The position numbers and the translations under genes were made by a program. Shown piece by piece: positions 15,901 through 23,901 of a DNA stretch of 64,000 bases (within the stretch, counting starts at the first letter, position 1; every line of letters begins with the position of its first letter). Source of the stretch: Clostridiales bacterium (GTDB lineage: Bacteria; Bacillota; Clostridia; Christensenellales; Aristaeellaceae); NCBI GenBank assembly GCA_004556395.1, contig SFHK01000011.1:26762-90761 (forward strand), in the 5' to 3' direction. The notes under the pieces were generated by a model, which ran no database searches, was not told where the DNA came from, and was given only the letters and a program-made list of their open reading frames with translations.

Positions 15901-17428
15901 CGCATCTCTTGAGAAAATCAATCTCCCTGCCGGACTGACGGAGATTTCCCAATCGCTTCTCGGCGGCTGCACAGCGCTTTCGGAGATCACGATTCCCGAC
16001 GGCGTTACCGCCATCGGCGACAGTGCGTTCCAGAAATGCGCCAGTCTGACGGAAATTGTGCTTCCGCAGGGGCTGAGGAGGATTGATGGAGAGGCGTTCT
16101 TTGGCTGCACGGGGCTTTCGTATATCGACATTCCGGATGGCTTGGAGACGGCTGGCAACTGGATTGCGGACGATTCCGTTCAGCTTCGCTGCTCGATCGG
16201 CAGCTCCGCGGCGATTGCGCTTTCCAAGTCGGACAACGGCTTCTGCGTGGATGGGTTCCGGCTGTGCTATGGATTCGATGATGACGGAAACACGAACGGA
16301 CTGACCGTGAAACGCTACGTCGGCAGCGAAACGGAGGTTACGGTTCCGGATGGCGTGGATTCCATCGGCGACAGCGCGTTCCATCGTTGCACGGGGCTTT
16401 CGAACATTGTCATTCCGGACAGCGTAGTTTCCATCGGCGATAGCGCGTTCTATGGTTGTACGGGGCTGACGAAGCTGGCGCTTCCGCAGGGGCTGAAGGA
16501 GATCGGAGTCAATGCGTTTCTTGGCTGCGAGGGGCTTTCGTATATCGATATTCCGGACGGCGTGGAGACGGTTGGCGACTGGATCGCGAGCGAGTCGATT
16601 CAGCTTCGCTGTTCGATCGGCAGCAGCGCGGCGATTGCGCTTTCCAAGGCGGAGCAGAATTTCTGCGTGGACGATTTCGCGGTGCGGCATTCTTTCACGG
16701 ACGGCGGCGCGGTCAACGGGCTGATTGCCGAGCGATATGTCGGCGGGAAGGTCGGCGCGGTGCTGACGCTGCCGCAGGGCGTGACGGAGACCAGCCAGTA
16801 CCTGCTGAACGAGGAGCCGCTTGAGAACGTTATGTGCCTGAAGCTGCCGGAGGGCTTTAAGAAGCTGACCATTGACAACCTCCTCTGGCGCAGCGCGGTT
16901 GTGTTTCCGGAGAGCATTCAGAGCATCGCGATTGAGGAAGAATGGGAAGGCGCGCCGCCGGTGATCTTCTATTGCTATCGCGACACGGTGGCCGAGAGCT
17001 TTGCTCAGAAGCGCGGCATTACGATCGTCTATCTGGACGGCTTCAAGCCCGCGCAGACGACCGTCGCCATGCGGAGCGACTACACGCTGCCCATCGGTTC
17101 CGAGCTGCGCCTGTCCGAAATCGCGGCCGCCGTGCCCTCCATGCCGGAGAATTGCGCGCTGAACGCCGTGAGCAGCAATCCCGAGGTGCTTCAGGTGGAA
17201 AACGACGGCACGATTCGCGTCGTGGGCAAGGGGGACGCGACGCTGAGGGTGTCCCTCAGCCGCTATCCCGACATTTATGCCGAGGCCTGCGTTTGGGGCT
17301 ACGTCCAGCCCACGTCGGCGACGCTGGCGGAGGAAATCTGGATTCCACAACTGGGAGATGTTCGAGCAGCTCGAGGGCGAATTCACGCTTATGGCCGTGA
17401 ACCGCGGCGATACGGCGCTCTATGTTGA
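12920..17428 (+). CDS. Giant BspA-type leucine-rich-repeat surface protein, frame broken near C terminus
   Basis: A 1502-residue frame starting at TTG 12920, with AAAGGGG nine bases upstream. Residues 1-22 are a signal peptide. The rest is a BspA/LRR_5 solenoid of about 40 repeats by eye (pattern LTEIVIPDSVTTIGxxAFxGC). The LRR blocks are separated seven times by a linker module of about 60 residues with the phrase LRCSIGSSAAxALSK followed by LRYTFD and KYxG. The solenoid is followed by an Ig-like (Big_2) region starting at about residue 1370. The frame then runs into a short wrong-frame tail, whereas the natural continuation lies in the next frame from about 17340 to 18014. BspA-like proteins bind host or bacterial surfaces. 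No wall anchor is seen. Confidence 0.85.
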   Translation: MERKLLWTSLLACLLLALLCCAAESGDFTIDENGVLTKYTGSDAVVTVPDGVTAIGKEAFYAKSAITEIHLPTGITSIGDSAFRSCTGLTELHLPTGITSIGANAFRSCTGLTEIVVPDSVETIGDNAFYDCSGLTSLRLSQGLKTLGTNVFLSCNSLTEVEIPAGVESVGNYIASNTLRLRCAVGSSAAKALSKAQNDFWVEDFQLRYAFDSDGSAASLTLKKYAGDAASVTIPDGVTIVGDSAFNGNTSLTAVVLPDSVVTIGANAFQSCTGLTKAELSSKLEKIANYAFNNCKALKEIQIPETVTEIGIGAFQYCAGLTELTLPEGLQTIGESAFVGCSGLTRLAIPDGVQSVGINAFHSINAQLCCSMGSRAAEALSRVGYDFYTETWKLRYTFDSDKQVNGLRAERYLGSDAAVTLPEGTTLIGGSAFKDCAFITSVTLPEKLLSIGNYAFSGCMGLTEIVIPDSVTTIGSYAFSGCTGLTRVVLPAGLTAIPDCCFNNCEKLPGIAIPETVTSIGSCAFRYCSALTAITLPQGLQTLGANAFLYCENLPYVDVPDTLESAGSYIAGDTTQLRCSIGSSAAYTLSKNGTSFYDDGYKLRYTYADRDGSVTGLALNKYAGTEAEVRVPDGVTELIGWCCVGNNKVTSVVLPESVVKIGEVAFYKCKNLSSVTLPQGIVEIGGSAFAECPKLTVIDIPDGLQKAAWLAEDDVRLRCSFGSSAAFALSKGGNSFCAGDFQMRYLFDDEGNRNGLRLNKYLGTDAEVTVPEEVTETGSAFKDCKTVTKVVLPAGLTKLESDIFSGCTALKEIAIPEGVTSIGNGAFRDCEALTELALPQGLKKIGSNAFIGCKSLTYIEIPDGVETVEYFIAESTIQLRCAIGSSAAVAVSRSNDGFYSDDLYLRYTFDGDGVQNGLTLMKYIGASSEVIVPDGVTKLQYSTFSECRQLLTRVVLPDGLLSIPESLLNNCTNLKEVVIPESVTTIGNHAFFGCASLEKINLPAGLTEISQSLLGGCTALSEITIPDGVTAIGDSAFQKCASLTEIVLPQGLRRIDGEAFFGCTGLSYIDIPDGLETAGNWIADDSVQLRCSIGSSAAIALSKSDNGFCVDGFRLCYGFDDDGNTNGLTVKRYVGSETEVTVPDGVDSIGDSAFHRCTGLSNIVIPDSVVSIGDSAFYGCTGLTKLALPQGLKEIGVNAFLGCEGLSYIDIPDGVETVGDWIASESIQLRCSIGSSAAIALSKAEQNFCVDDFAVRHSFTDGGAVNGLIAERYVGGKVGAVLTLPQGVTETSQYLLNEEPLENVMCLKLPEGFKKLTIDNLLWRSAVVFPESIQSIAIEEEWEGAPPVIFYCYRDTVAESFAQKRGITIVYLDGFKPAQTTVAMRSDYTLPIGSELRLSEIAAAVPSMPENCALNAVSSNPEVLQVENDGTIRVVGKGDATLRVSLSRYPDIYAEACVWGYVQPTSATLAEEIWIPQLGDVRAARGRIHAYGREPRRYGALC

Positions 17429-18014
17429 GGTGCCCGGGTTTGATACGCTGACCGCGCAGATTCACGTCACCGCGCGCTTCAGCGAGCTGGCGTTCGAGCA
17501 GACGGCGCTCACGATCCCCGCCGACACGCGGGCGACGCTCCGCGCGCAGGCGGTTACGACGACGCACACATATGTGAACGAGTACATGACGTTCGAAAGC
17601 AGCGCGCCCGACGTGGCGACGGTGGACGAGGACGGCGTGGTGTACGGCGTTTCGGAGGGAAGCGCGACGATCACCGCCACCTCCTACAACGGCCTGACCG
17701 CCGCCTGCACCGTGACCGTTCAGGGCGGAAACGGCAGCGGCCTGAAGCTGCCCGCGTTCCTGAAGGAAATCGGCGAGGAAGCCTTCGCGGGCTGCTCCGA
17801 GGAAAGCGTCATCGTGCCCGACGGCTGCGAGACCATCGGCGCGCGCGCCTTCGCCGACAGCGCGAACCTGCGCACGATCACGATTCCCGCGTCGGTCACG
17901 TCTATCGCCGCGGACGCATTCGACGGCTGCACGGATCTTACCATCCGCACGCCCAAGGGCAGCTACGCCAGCCGGTACGCCGCGGCGCACGGCTTCGGGT
18001 GCGTGGCGGAATAA
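17358..18014 (+). CDS. C-terminal part of the BspA-like protein, in a shifted frame
   Basis: This frame continues the upstream surface protein after a single-base shift somewhere around 17330-17350. It encodes the rest of an Ig-like domain, a second Big_2-type repeat (YMTFESSAPDVATVDEDGVV), and two last LRR_5 repeats (EAFAGCSEESVIVPDGCETI and VTSIAADAFDGCTD). It ends with the same SYASRYAAAHGF style of tail seen in the linker modules. The ATG at 17358 is only the first in-frame start and has no good ribosome site, so independent translation is doubtful. A frameshift mutation, programmed shift or sequence error are all possible. Confidence 0.6.
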   Translation: MFEQLEGEFTLMAVNRGDTALYVEVPGFDTLTAQIHVTARFSELAFEQTALTIPADTRATLRAQAVTTTHTYVNEYMTFESSAPDVATVDEDGVVYGVSEGSATITATSYNGLTAACTVTVQGGNGSGLKLPAFLKEIGEEAFAGCSEESVIVPDGCETIGARAFADSANLRTITIPASVTSIAADAFDGCTDLTIRTPKGSYASRYAAAHGFGCVAE

Positions 18015-18030
18015 GTTCTTTCAGATTAAA

Positions 18031-18079
18031 AAAGCCGCGTTCATCCTTTCTGCTTTGCTGGGAGGACGGGCGCGGCTTT
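18031..18079 (+). terminator. Hairpin terminator of the BspA-like gene
   Basis: AAAGCCGCG at 18031-18039 pairs with CGCGGCTTT at 18071-18079; the long loop contains further partial pairing. The following sequence is only moderately T-rich. Confidence 0.55.
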
Positions 18080-18117
18080 CGCTTCGTTAAATGGTCGGAA
18101 AATCTGGGGCGCGCGGT

Positions 18118-18146
18118 TTGACAGGGGCGGGCGGGTGTGCTACAAT
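18118..18146 (+). promoter_or_regulatory. Promoter of the anion transporter operon
   Basis: A perfect TTGACA at 18118-18123 and TACAAT at 18141-18146 with a 17-bp spacer. Confidence 0.75.
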
Positions 18147-18198
18147 AGGCCGCCGGACGTAGGTGCGGCGATTTTTTGTGGGAAAGAGTGCGGTTTCA

Positions 18199-19362
18199 AT
18201 GAGCGTCGGGCGGGTGAGCATGGACGGAAATCGCCATGCGGTGAAGGCGTTCGGGCGGGCGCTTTGGGCGTTCGCGAGCCGGAACGCGGTGATGGTGATT
18301 GCGCTTCTGGCGGCGGAAATCACGAGCGCGATCGTGCCGGTGGATCGGGCGTATCTGGGGTATTTCGACGTGAAGACGCTCACGTGCCTGTTCTGCGTGC
18401 TGGCCGTGGTGTGTGCGCTGAAAAACATCAACTTCTTTTACATGCTGGCGCGCAGGATTGTGCAGCTTTTCAAAAACGCGCGCATGAGCGTGCTGGCGTT
18501 GGTCTATATCACCTTTATCGGCTCGATGCTGATTGCCAACGATATGGCGCTTCTGACTTTTCTGCCGCTGGGGTATTTTGTGCTCACGACGACGGGCAAG
18601 CAGAAGTACATGGCGTTCACGTTCGTGATGCAGAACATCGCGGCGAATCTGGGCGGCATGCTCACGCCGTTCGGCAATCCGCAGAACCTGTATCTGTATA
18701 CGAAATTCGAAATTCCGAACGGGGAGTTCATGCGCATCATGGCGCCGCCGTTCGCGCTGTCGGTGCTGCTGATCACGGTCTGCTGCCTGGTTTTCGTGAA
18801 GCCGGAGCCGCTGGCGCTGGCGGACGAACGAATTCAGCTGAACCCGAAGCGCACGGCGCTGTATCTGGCGCTGTTCGCGCTGGCGATTGCCATCGTGTTC
18901 CGCGGCATTCCGTACTGGATCGGGCTGATTGTGATTCCCGCGGTGCTGCTGTTTGCGGATCGCAAGGCGCTGCGCATGGTGGATTATCCGCTGCTTTTCA
19001 CGTTTGTGTTTTTCTTCATCTTCGCGGGCAACATGGCTCGCATCGGCGCGGTGCGCGGCTTTTTCTCCGGGCTGCTGGCGAGAAACACGCTGGTGTTCAG
19101 CGCGCTTTCGTGCCAGTGCATCAGCAATGTGCCCTCGGCGATTCTGCTTTCCCAGTTCACGCAAAATTACGCCGACCTGCTGGTGGGCGTGAACGTCGGC
19201 GGCGTGGGCACGCTGATCGCGTCGCTGGCGAGCCTGATCACCTTCCGGGAATACGTAAAGCACAATCCCGGGAAGGCCGGGCGGTATCTCGCGGAGTTCT
19301 CGGCGTTCAACTTCGGTTTTCTGTTTGTGCTGATTGGCTTTATGACGCTTCTGAAGGCGTAG
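18199..19362 (+). CDS. Ion-transporter-superfamily anion permease (SLC13/ArsB-like)
   Basis: A 387-residue protein with about ten membrane segments. It carries the repeated re-entrant motifs of the ion transporter superfamily: NDMALLTFLPLG at about 115-126, NLGGMLTPFGNPQNLYLY at about 151-168, and CISNVPSAILLS at about 312-323. Relatives carry dicarboxylates, citrate, sulfate or arsenite; the substrate here cannot be told from sequence. The frame is open to a GTG at 18163, but the promoter puts transcription at about 18153, so 18199 or 18220 is the more likely start; neither has a strong ribosome site. The methyltransferase gene follows after 12 bases. Confidence 0.82.
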   Translation: MSVGRVSMDGNRHAVKAFGRALWAFASRNAVMVIALLAAEITSAIVPVDRAYLGYFDVKTLTCLFCVLAVVCALKNINFFYMLARRIVQLFKNARMSVLALVYITFIGSMLIANDMALLTFLPLGYFVLTTTGKQKYMAFTFVMQNIAANLGGMLTPFGNPQNLYLYTKFEIPNGEFMRIMAPPFALSVLLITVCCLVFVKPEPLALADERIQLNPKRTALYLALFALAIAIVFRGIPYWIGLIVIPAVLLFADRKALRMVDYPLLFTFVFFFIFAGNMARIGAVRGFFSGLLARNTLVFSALSCQCISNVPSAILLSQFTQNYADLLVGVNVGGVGTLIASLASLITFREYVKHNPGKAGRYLAEFSAFNFGFLFVLIGFMTLLKA

Positions 19363-19374
19363 GAGGGGGTTCCC

Positions 19375-20025
19375 ATGCTGGAAAAGATGGGCGAATTCTT
19401 TGACAGCCGGCTGGCGATGTACGATGAGCATCAGCTCACGGCCATCGAATCGGCGCGCGAGATGTATCGGTTCACGGCGGAGCGGCTGCCCGGGCGGCCG
19501 GGCGCGCGGTTGCTCGATCTGGGCTGCGGAACCGGGCTGGAGCTGGCTCCGTATTTCGAAAGCAATCCCACGGCGCGGATCGTGGGAATCGACCTTGCGC
19601 CCGGCATGCTGGCGGAGCTGAAGCGGAAGTTCCCGAACCGCGCGCTTACGCTGATTCAGGGCTCGTATTTCGAGGTTCCCTTTGAAAGGGAAGCGTTCGA
19701 CGCGGCGGTATCCGTGGAGTCGCTGCATCACTTCACAAAGGCGGAAAAGGTTCCGCTGTATGCAAGGGTGCGCGGCGCGCTGAAGCCGGGCGGATATTTC
19801 ATCCTTACCGATTACTTTTCGGAGACTGACGAGGAAGAGGCGTTCCGGCGAAGCGAGCTTGTGCGGCTGAAGCGCGAACAGGGCGCCGCGGACGACGAGT
19901 TCTACCATTACGACACGCCGCTGACCCTTGCGCACGAGCTGGAAGCGCTTCGCGAGGCGGGCTTTGCGGACGTGCAGGTGCTGAATCGCTGGGCGGCGAC
20001 CGGCTGCATCCGGGCGGCGAAATAG
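19375..20025 (+). CDS. Class I SAM-dependent methyltransferase
   Basis: A 216-residue Rossmann-fold methyltransferase. Motif I is LLDLGCGTGLEL at about 45-56, followed by the acidic ribose-binding VGIDLAPGM at about 70-78, then SVESLHHF and LKPGGYFILTDYF at about 118-123 and 138-150. The acceptor is unknown; the general architecture matches small-molecule or lipid-type methyltransferases (Methyltransf_25/31). It has a strong AGGAGG ribosome site and follows the anion permease by 12 bases, so they are co-transcribed. The operon ends at the terminator abutting the stop codon. Confidence 0.88.
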   Translation: MLEKMGEFFDSRLAMYDEHQLTAIESAREMYRFTAERLPGRPGARLLDLGCGTGLELAPYFESNPTARIVGIDLAPGMLAELKRKFPNRALTLIQGSYFEVPFEREAFDAAVSVESLHHFTKAEKVPLYARVRGALKPGGYFILTDYFSETDEEEAFRRSELVRLKREQGAADDEFYHYDTPLTLAHELEALREAGFADVQVLNRWAATGCIRAAK

Positions 20026-20050
20026 GGAAGAGCGGGGCTCTTCCTTTTTT
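20026..20050 (+). terminator. Intrinsic terminator after the methyltransferase
   Basis: GGAAGAGC at 20026-20033 pairs with GCTCTTCC at 20037-20044 and is followed by six Ts. It begins directly after the TAG stop. Confidence 0.9.
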
Positions 20051-20144
20051 GTTAAGTTTTGCGCGCGCACAGCCGATATGGCGCGGGCGGGCATCTAATG
20101 AGTGCAATCGCGATTTGCAAAATGCGAAAGAAGGGGTGAAGCGT

Positions 20145-20603
20145 TTGCCAGTGGAGGAATTCAGCGAGCGGGTGCGGGCGTGTCAGGCGCGGCTGTACCG
20201 CGTGGCGGTATCCATCCTGCGCAGCCATGCCGACGCGGAGGACGCCGTGTCGGAAGCGCTTCTGAAGGCATGGAAGCACGCGCCGGAACTTCGCAGTGAC
20301 GCGTATTTTGAAACGTGGCTCACGCGCATCGTGATCAACGAATGCCGCACGCTTCTGCGCCGGGGCCGGGCGCGCGCGTCGTGCGAGCTGAAGGACGTGT
20401 ACGCGGCGGAGGAGCCGCCGGACGTGGGACTGCGCATGCTCATCGACGCGCTGCCGGAGAAATACCGGCTGCCGCTGGTGATGAGGTGCGCGCTGGATAT
20501 GTCCTATGACGAGATCGCGCGGGCGCTGCGGATTCCGCGCGGCGCGGTGAAGTGGCGCGTGGAGCAGGGAAAGAAGCGAGTGCGCAGGGAGGCGGAACGA
20601 TGA
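20145..20603 (+). CDS. ECF-type RNA polymerase sigma factor
   Basis: A 152-residue extracytoplasmic-function sigma factor. Region 2 runs about residues 5-70 (RVAVSILRSHADAEDAVSEA, then FETWLTRIVINECRT) and region 4 about 95-148 (LPEKYRLPLVMRCALDMSYD, EIARALRIPRGAVKWRV). The TTG at 20145 with AAGGGGTGA a few bases upstream is chosen as the start, because an earlier in-frame TTG at 20049 lies in the upstream terminator. Its TGA overlaps the ATG of the next gene (ATGA), so the two are coupled. It should direct polymerase to genes controlled by the downstream membrane protein. Confidence 0.88.
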   Translation: MPVEEFSERVRACQARLYRVAVSILRSHADAEDAVSEALLKAWKHAPELRSDAYFETWLTRIVINECRTLLRRGRARASCELKDVYAAEEPPDVGLRMLIDALPEKYRLPLVMRCALDMSYDEIARALRIPRGAVKWRVEQGKKRVRREAER

Positions 20604-21949
20604 AGGAACCCAGATGGAAGGACGCGTTCGGGCGCGTGCCGGATTCGTTTTCGGCGCGCGTGGAGGGAACGCTGAACGAAATGAACCGAATGGAGGGAAG
20701 ACAGACGATGAAGCGGAAAATTGCGTGGCGCGCCGCGCTGGCGGCGGCGCTGGCGCTCGCGATTCTGACGGGCACGGCGCTGGCGCTCGGACAGGGCGGC
20801 GGGCTGATCGATTTCTTCCGAAGAAGCACGGCGATTCCGCCGCGGGCGGACGCGGCGAACGACGTGGCGCACAATGTGGCTGCCGCGGAAAACGATTTGT
20901 GCCGCCTGACGGTGCGCGAAGCGGCGTACGACGGGCTGGCGGTGCGCGTGGTCATGGCGCTGGAAGCCGTTCAGCCGGACGAAATCCTCTACAGCGATTT
21001 CCAGAGCGGCGGCGAGGAGCCGATGGGCGACGCGGGGGAGACCGAGACCGAATACGCGCAGCGCGTCGGCAAGCGGCTGGTAAACGTGGACTTCTGCGAC
21101 ATTGACGTGGAGGGTATGCCGGGAAGCGGCACGGGCGCGGAGACGCGCGAGGGCGAGACGCTGATCGTGTATCGCGAGCTGCTCGTGAACCAGCCGGACG
21201 CGGCGGCGGAGATGCTCACGGTCACGGCCTATGCCGGTGACGGCGACGATCGCCTTGCGGTGACGTTCCCCGTGACGCGCGTGTCGGGCACGGAGACGGC
21301 GTATCGCGCTTCCGAAACGGGAACCTGTCCGCTCACGGTGCGCCGGGCGGCGCGCACGGACAGCGCGTTCGCCACGTATTTCGCGATCACGTGGACGGTG
21401 GAGCCGGGCGCGGGCACGCCGCTGAACGCGGAGGATACCTATTATATTACGTCCGGCGGGCGCTGCGCGCATCGAAAGCCGCAGTGTGGCGGGATGGAGA
21501 ACGCGACGACCGTGACCGGCGCGGAAGCGGCGGCGCAGGGGAAGATTGCCTGTCCGGTGTGCGGTTCGGATGCGCTGAACGCGGAAGAGACCTATTATAT
21601 CACGTCCGGCGGGCGCTACGCGCATCGAAAGCCGCAGTGCGGCGGGATGGAGAACGCGACGGCCGTGACCGGCGCGGAAGCGGCGGCGCGGGGGAAGGCT
21701 GCCTGCCCGGTGTGCGCTTCGGACGTGGAAGCGCTGGAAAATCCGTCGAACCCGCAGGCGTGGCGCTTCGAAAGCCGCGCGTTCGCGGATGCGGAAAGCT
21801 TCGGCAGCGGCGATTTCCTTGAGGATGGCACACTGGCCTATACGCAGCGCTGGCTGTTCCAACCCGGCGCGTTCCCGGAGGGAGAAATCACCGTAACGCC
21901 CGTCGCTCCGTCGGGAGAGACGTATCCGGAAATTCATTTGATTCCTTGA
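20600..21949 (+). CDS. Membrane partner of the ECF sigma factor (DUF4179-like) with two zinc-ribbon-like modules
   Basis: A 449-residue single-pass protein translationally coupled to the ECF sigma gene. Residues about 1-40 are cytoplasmic, 42-62 form a membrane helix (ALAAALALAILTGTALAL), and the rest is extracellular. The first 200 extracellular residues resemble DUF4179 anti-sigma-like proteins. Residues about 275-376 hold two tandem 51-residue copies of a module with the pattern YYITSGGR, AHRKPQCGGM and CPVC. Each copy has one His and three Cys placed as in the small metal-binding modules found next to some nucleases. The likely role is sensing and holding the sigma factor at the membrane; the ligand is unknown. 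Confidence 0.75.
   Translation: MKEPRWKDAFGRVPDSFSARVEGTLNEMNRMEGRQTMKRKIAWRAALAAALALAILTGTALALGQGGGLIDFFRRSTAIPPRADAANDVAHNVAAAENDLCRLTVREAAYDGLAVRVVMALEAVQPDEILYSDFQSGGEEPMGDAGETETEYAQRVGKRLVNVDFCDIDVEGMPGSGTGAETREGETLIVYRELLVNQPDAAAEMLTVTAYAGDGDDRLAVTFPVTRVSGTETAYRASETGTCPLTVRRAARTDSAFATYFAITWTVEPGAGTPLNAEDTYYITSGGRCAHRKPQCGGMENATTVTGAEAAAQGKIACPVCGSDALNAEETYYITSGGRYAHRKPQCGGMENATAVTGAEAAARGKAACPVCASDVEALENPSNPQAWRFESRAFADAESFGSGDFLEDGTLAYTQRWLFQPGAFPEGEITVTPVAPSGETYPEIHLIP
21422..21727 (+). repeat. Two tandem 153-bp coding repeats
   Basis: Copy one is 21422-21574 and copy two 21575-21727, about 90% identical by eye and in frame. They encode the twin Cys/His modules of the sigma-factor partner. 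Confidence 0.85.
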
Positions 21950-21954
21950 AGTTT

Positions 21955-21994
21955 GCCCGGCTGCGGAGCGCATTCGCGGCCGGGCTTGTTTTTT
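21955..21994 (+). terminator. Intrinsic terminator of the sigma factor operon
   Basis: GCCCGG at 21955-21960 pairs with CCGGGC at 21980-21985, extended inward by CTGCG/CGCGG, and is followed by TTGTTTTTT. Confidence 0.85.
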
Positions 21995-22090
21995 GAGACG
22001 CGAGTTTACGAAAAAATGCAAAAATAGTATCGAAACTATACTTATGGTGAAATAGTTGAGGAGAAACGCATATTTTTTTGAGTGAACGTA

Positions 22091-22119
22091 TTGACAAACG
22101 GGGCGAAGTGATTTATTAT
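22091..22119 (+). promoter_or_regulatory. Promoter of the second ABC operon
   Basis: TTGACA at 22091-22096 and TATTAT at 22114-22119 with a 17-bp spacer. About 50 bases upstream a small dyad (ATAGT at 22024-22028 and ACTAT at 22035-22039) could be an operator. Confidence 0.7.
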
Positions 22120-22185
22120 TGTGGGGCAATGGTGTGTGGATTTAACGATTCACAGCCGGAACAATTCAGTAGGGAGGCACAAATC

Positions 22186-23769
22186 ATGAAGAAACTTCTT
22201 GTGGCAGTGCTCGTTCTCTGCCTGGCTCTGTCGATGGTTCCCGCGTTCGCGCTGGAGCTGCTGTCCGGTGGGGATACCTATCCGATCGACACCGACAAGA
22301 CCATCACCTGGTACGCTCAGGGCGGCCTCAACCCGCATGAAAAGTTTGCGGACTGGAAGGAATCTCCCTTCCACACCGGTCTGATCCGCGAAACCGGCAT
22401 CAACATTGAGTGGATGTTCCCGACCACGGGCACCGACGGCGGCGTGTACACCAACACCCTGCTGGCCGACCCCACCAAGCTGCCGGACATCATGCAAGGC
22501 TACTTCATGGATTCCGCGTCCCAGTATCTGGATGAAGGCGTCATCTGGGATCTGACTCCCTATATGGAAGAGTACGCTCCCGCCTATTACGCCTTCCTGA
22601 AGGCGCATCCCGTCTACGACAAGGCGATGAAGACCGACGACGGCAAGTACTACGCGTTCGGCTTCTTCCGTGAAGATGGCGGCTGGAACGACAGCTACCG
22701 CGGCCCCGTCGTCCGCAAGGACTGGCTGGACGAGTGCGGCCTCGAAATCCCGAAGACGATCTCCGAGTTTGAGAACGTCATCCGCGTGTTCAACGAGAAG
22801 TACGGCGCGAAGTTCTCCTTCGCGTGGAGCCGCTTCAAGGAGGGCGGTCTGGAAGGCGCTTTCGGCGCGTACGGCACCAGCAGCCTGACCTACTACGTCA
22901 AGGATGGCGAAGTGGGCATCGCGCAGATGGACGAAGGCTGGCGCAACTATGTTGCGTGGCTGAACCAGCTGTTCAATGACGGTCTGTTTGATCAGGACAA
23001 CTTCTCTCTGGACGACACCTCCATCAAGGCGAAGATTCACAACGGAGAGTGCGGCATCTCCATGACCTCCATGGGTCAGCTGAACAACTGGATGAAGGAA
23101 GCCACCGCGGCCGGCAGCGACGAAAACTGGGTCGCCATCCCCTACCCGACGGATGACGAAGGCAACATCAGCTGCATCTTCGGCGGTCTGGGCATCGGCA
23201 CGTGGACCTCGGTCGTCACCAAGTGCGCGGACGAAGAAACCATGAAGCTCTGCCTGCGCGCGCTGGACTACGCCTACACGCAGGAAGGCTTCCTCTACTG
23301 GAACTTCGGCACCAAGGGCGTATCCTGGGACTACGATGAGAACGGCGAGCCCGCGTTCACTTCTCTGGTAAACGACGATCCCGACACCGATCCCATGATC
23401 AAGTACAACGGCGCGACCTGGGGCAGCAGCTGCATTCAGGCCACCAAGCTGCTCTACCTCAAGAACAGCCAGGTTGCCATCGACGCGAACGACCTGTGGT
23501 TCTACTCTGTGCCCGCCGAGGTTTCCTCCGGCTGGAAGTGGCCGTCCGGCACCACCTTCACCGTGGCTGAGTCCGACGAGCTGGCGCTGATCGCCGCGAA
23601 CCTTGGCACCTACTCTTCCGAGAACTTTGCCAACTTCGTGACCGGCGTTAGCGACATCAACGACGACAGCGTGTGGGAGAGCTATCTGGCTGCCTACGAG
23701 ACCCAGTACAACGCCGAGCGCGTTCTGGAGATCCGTCAGGCCTGCTACGATCGTTATCTCGAGCGCTAA
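22186..23769 (+). CDS. Sugar ABC transporter solute-binding protein
   Basis: A 527-residue family-1 solute-binding protein. The signal peptide is residues 1-22 (MKKLLVAVLVLCLALSMVPA) and, as with the other two binding proteins here, there is no lipobox Cys after the cleavage site. Characteristic phrases are VRKDWLDECGLEIPKTISEF and ENVIRVFNEKYGAKF at about 177-212. AGGGAGG lies eight bases before the ATG; a longer in-frame start upstream lies within the promoter. It heads an operon with two permeases and no local regulator. The substrate is probably an oligosaccharide; which one cannot be told. Confidence 0.9.
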   Translation: MKKLLVAVLVLCLALSMVPAFALELLSGGDTYPIDTDKTITWYAQGGLNPHEKFADWKESPFHTGLIRETGINIEWMFPTTGTDGGVYTNTLLADPTKLPDIMQGYFMDSASQYLDEGVIWDLTPYMEEYAPAYYAFLKAHPVYDKAMKTDDGKYYAFGFFREDGGWNDSYRGPVVRKDWLDECGLEIPKTISEFENVIRVFNEKYGAKFSFAWSRFKEGGLEGAFGAYGTSSLTYYVKDGEVGIAQMDEGWRNYVAWLNQLFNDGLFDQDNFSLDDTSIKAKIHNGECGISMTSMGQLNNWMKEATAAGSDENWVAIPYPTDDEGNISCIFGGLGIGTWTSVVTKCADEETMKLCLRALDYAYTQEGFLYWNFGTKGVSWDYDENGEPAFTSLVNDDPDTDPMIKYNGATWGSSCIQATKLLYLKNSQVAIDANDLWFYSVPAEVSSGWKWPSGTTFTVAESDELALIAANLGTYSSENFANFVTGVSDINDDSVWESYLAAYETQYNAERVLEIRQACYDRYLER

Positions 23770-23816
23770 AACCTGCGCTTCCGGCGAAGGGCCTTCCGCC
23801 TGACGACGGAGAAAGG

Positions 23817-23857
23817 AAATGCGGGGGAACGTGCGTCCGCACGGCCTCCCGCATTTT
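23817..23857 (+). terminator. Intra-operon hairpin after the second binding-protein gene
   Basis: AAATGCGGG at 23817-23825 pairs with CCCGCATTT at 23848-23856, with an inner GTGCG/CGCAC stem. It lies in a 132-base gap before the first permease and likely protects the binding-protein mRNA end or attenuates. Confidence 0.6.
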
Positions 23858-23901
23858 CAAATCGACGAAGCCTATACTCGAAATAAAGGTGGGGTTCTTC
23901 C

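Noticed and set aside
15107..17386. A 759-codon open frame antisense to the BspA-like gene
   Set aside because: It mirrors the repetitive, high-GC sense gene, has no ribosome site or family signature, and its residues are the Arg/His-rich mix typical of reverse-frame shadows.
18196..20094. A 632-codon minus-strand frame across the anion permease and methyltransferase genes
   Set aside because: Both sense genes have clear motifs, ribosome sites, promoter and terminator; the antisense frame is a GC-driven shadow.
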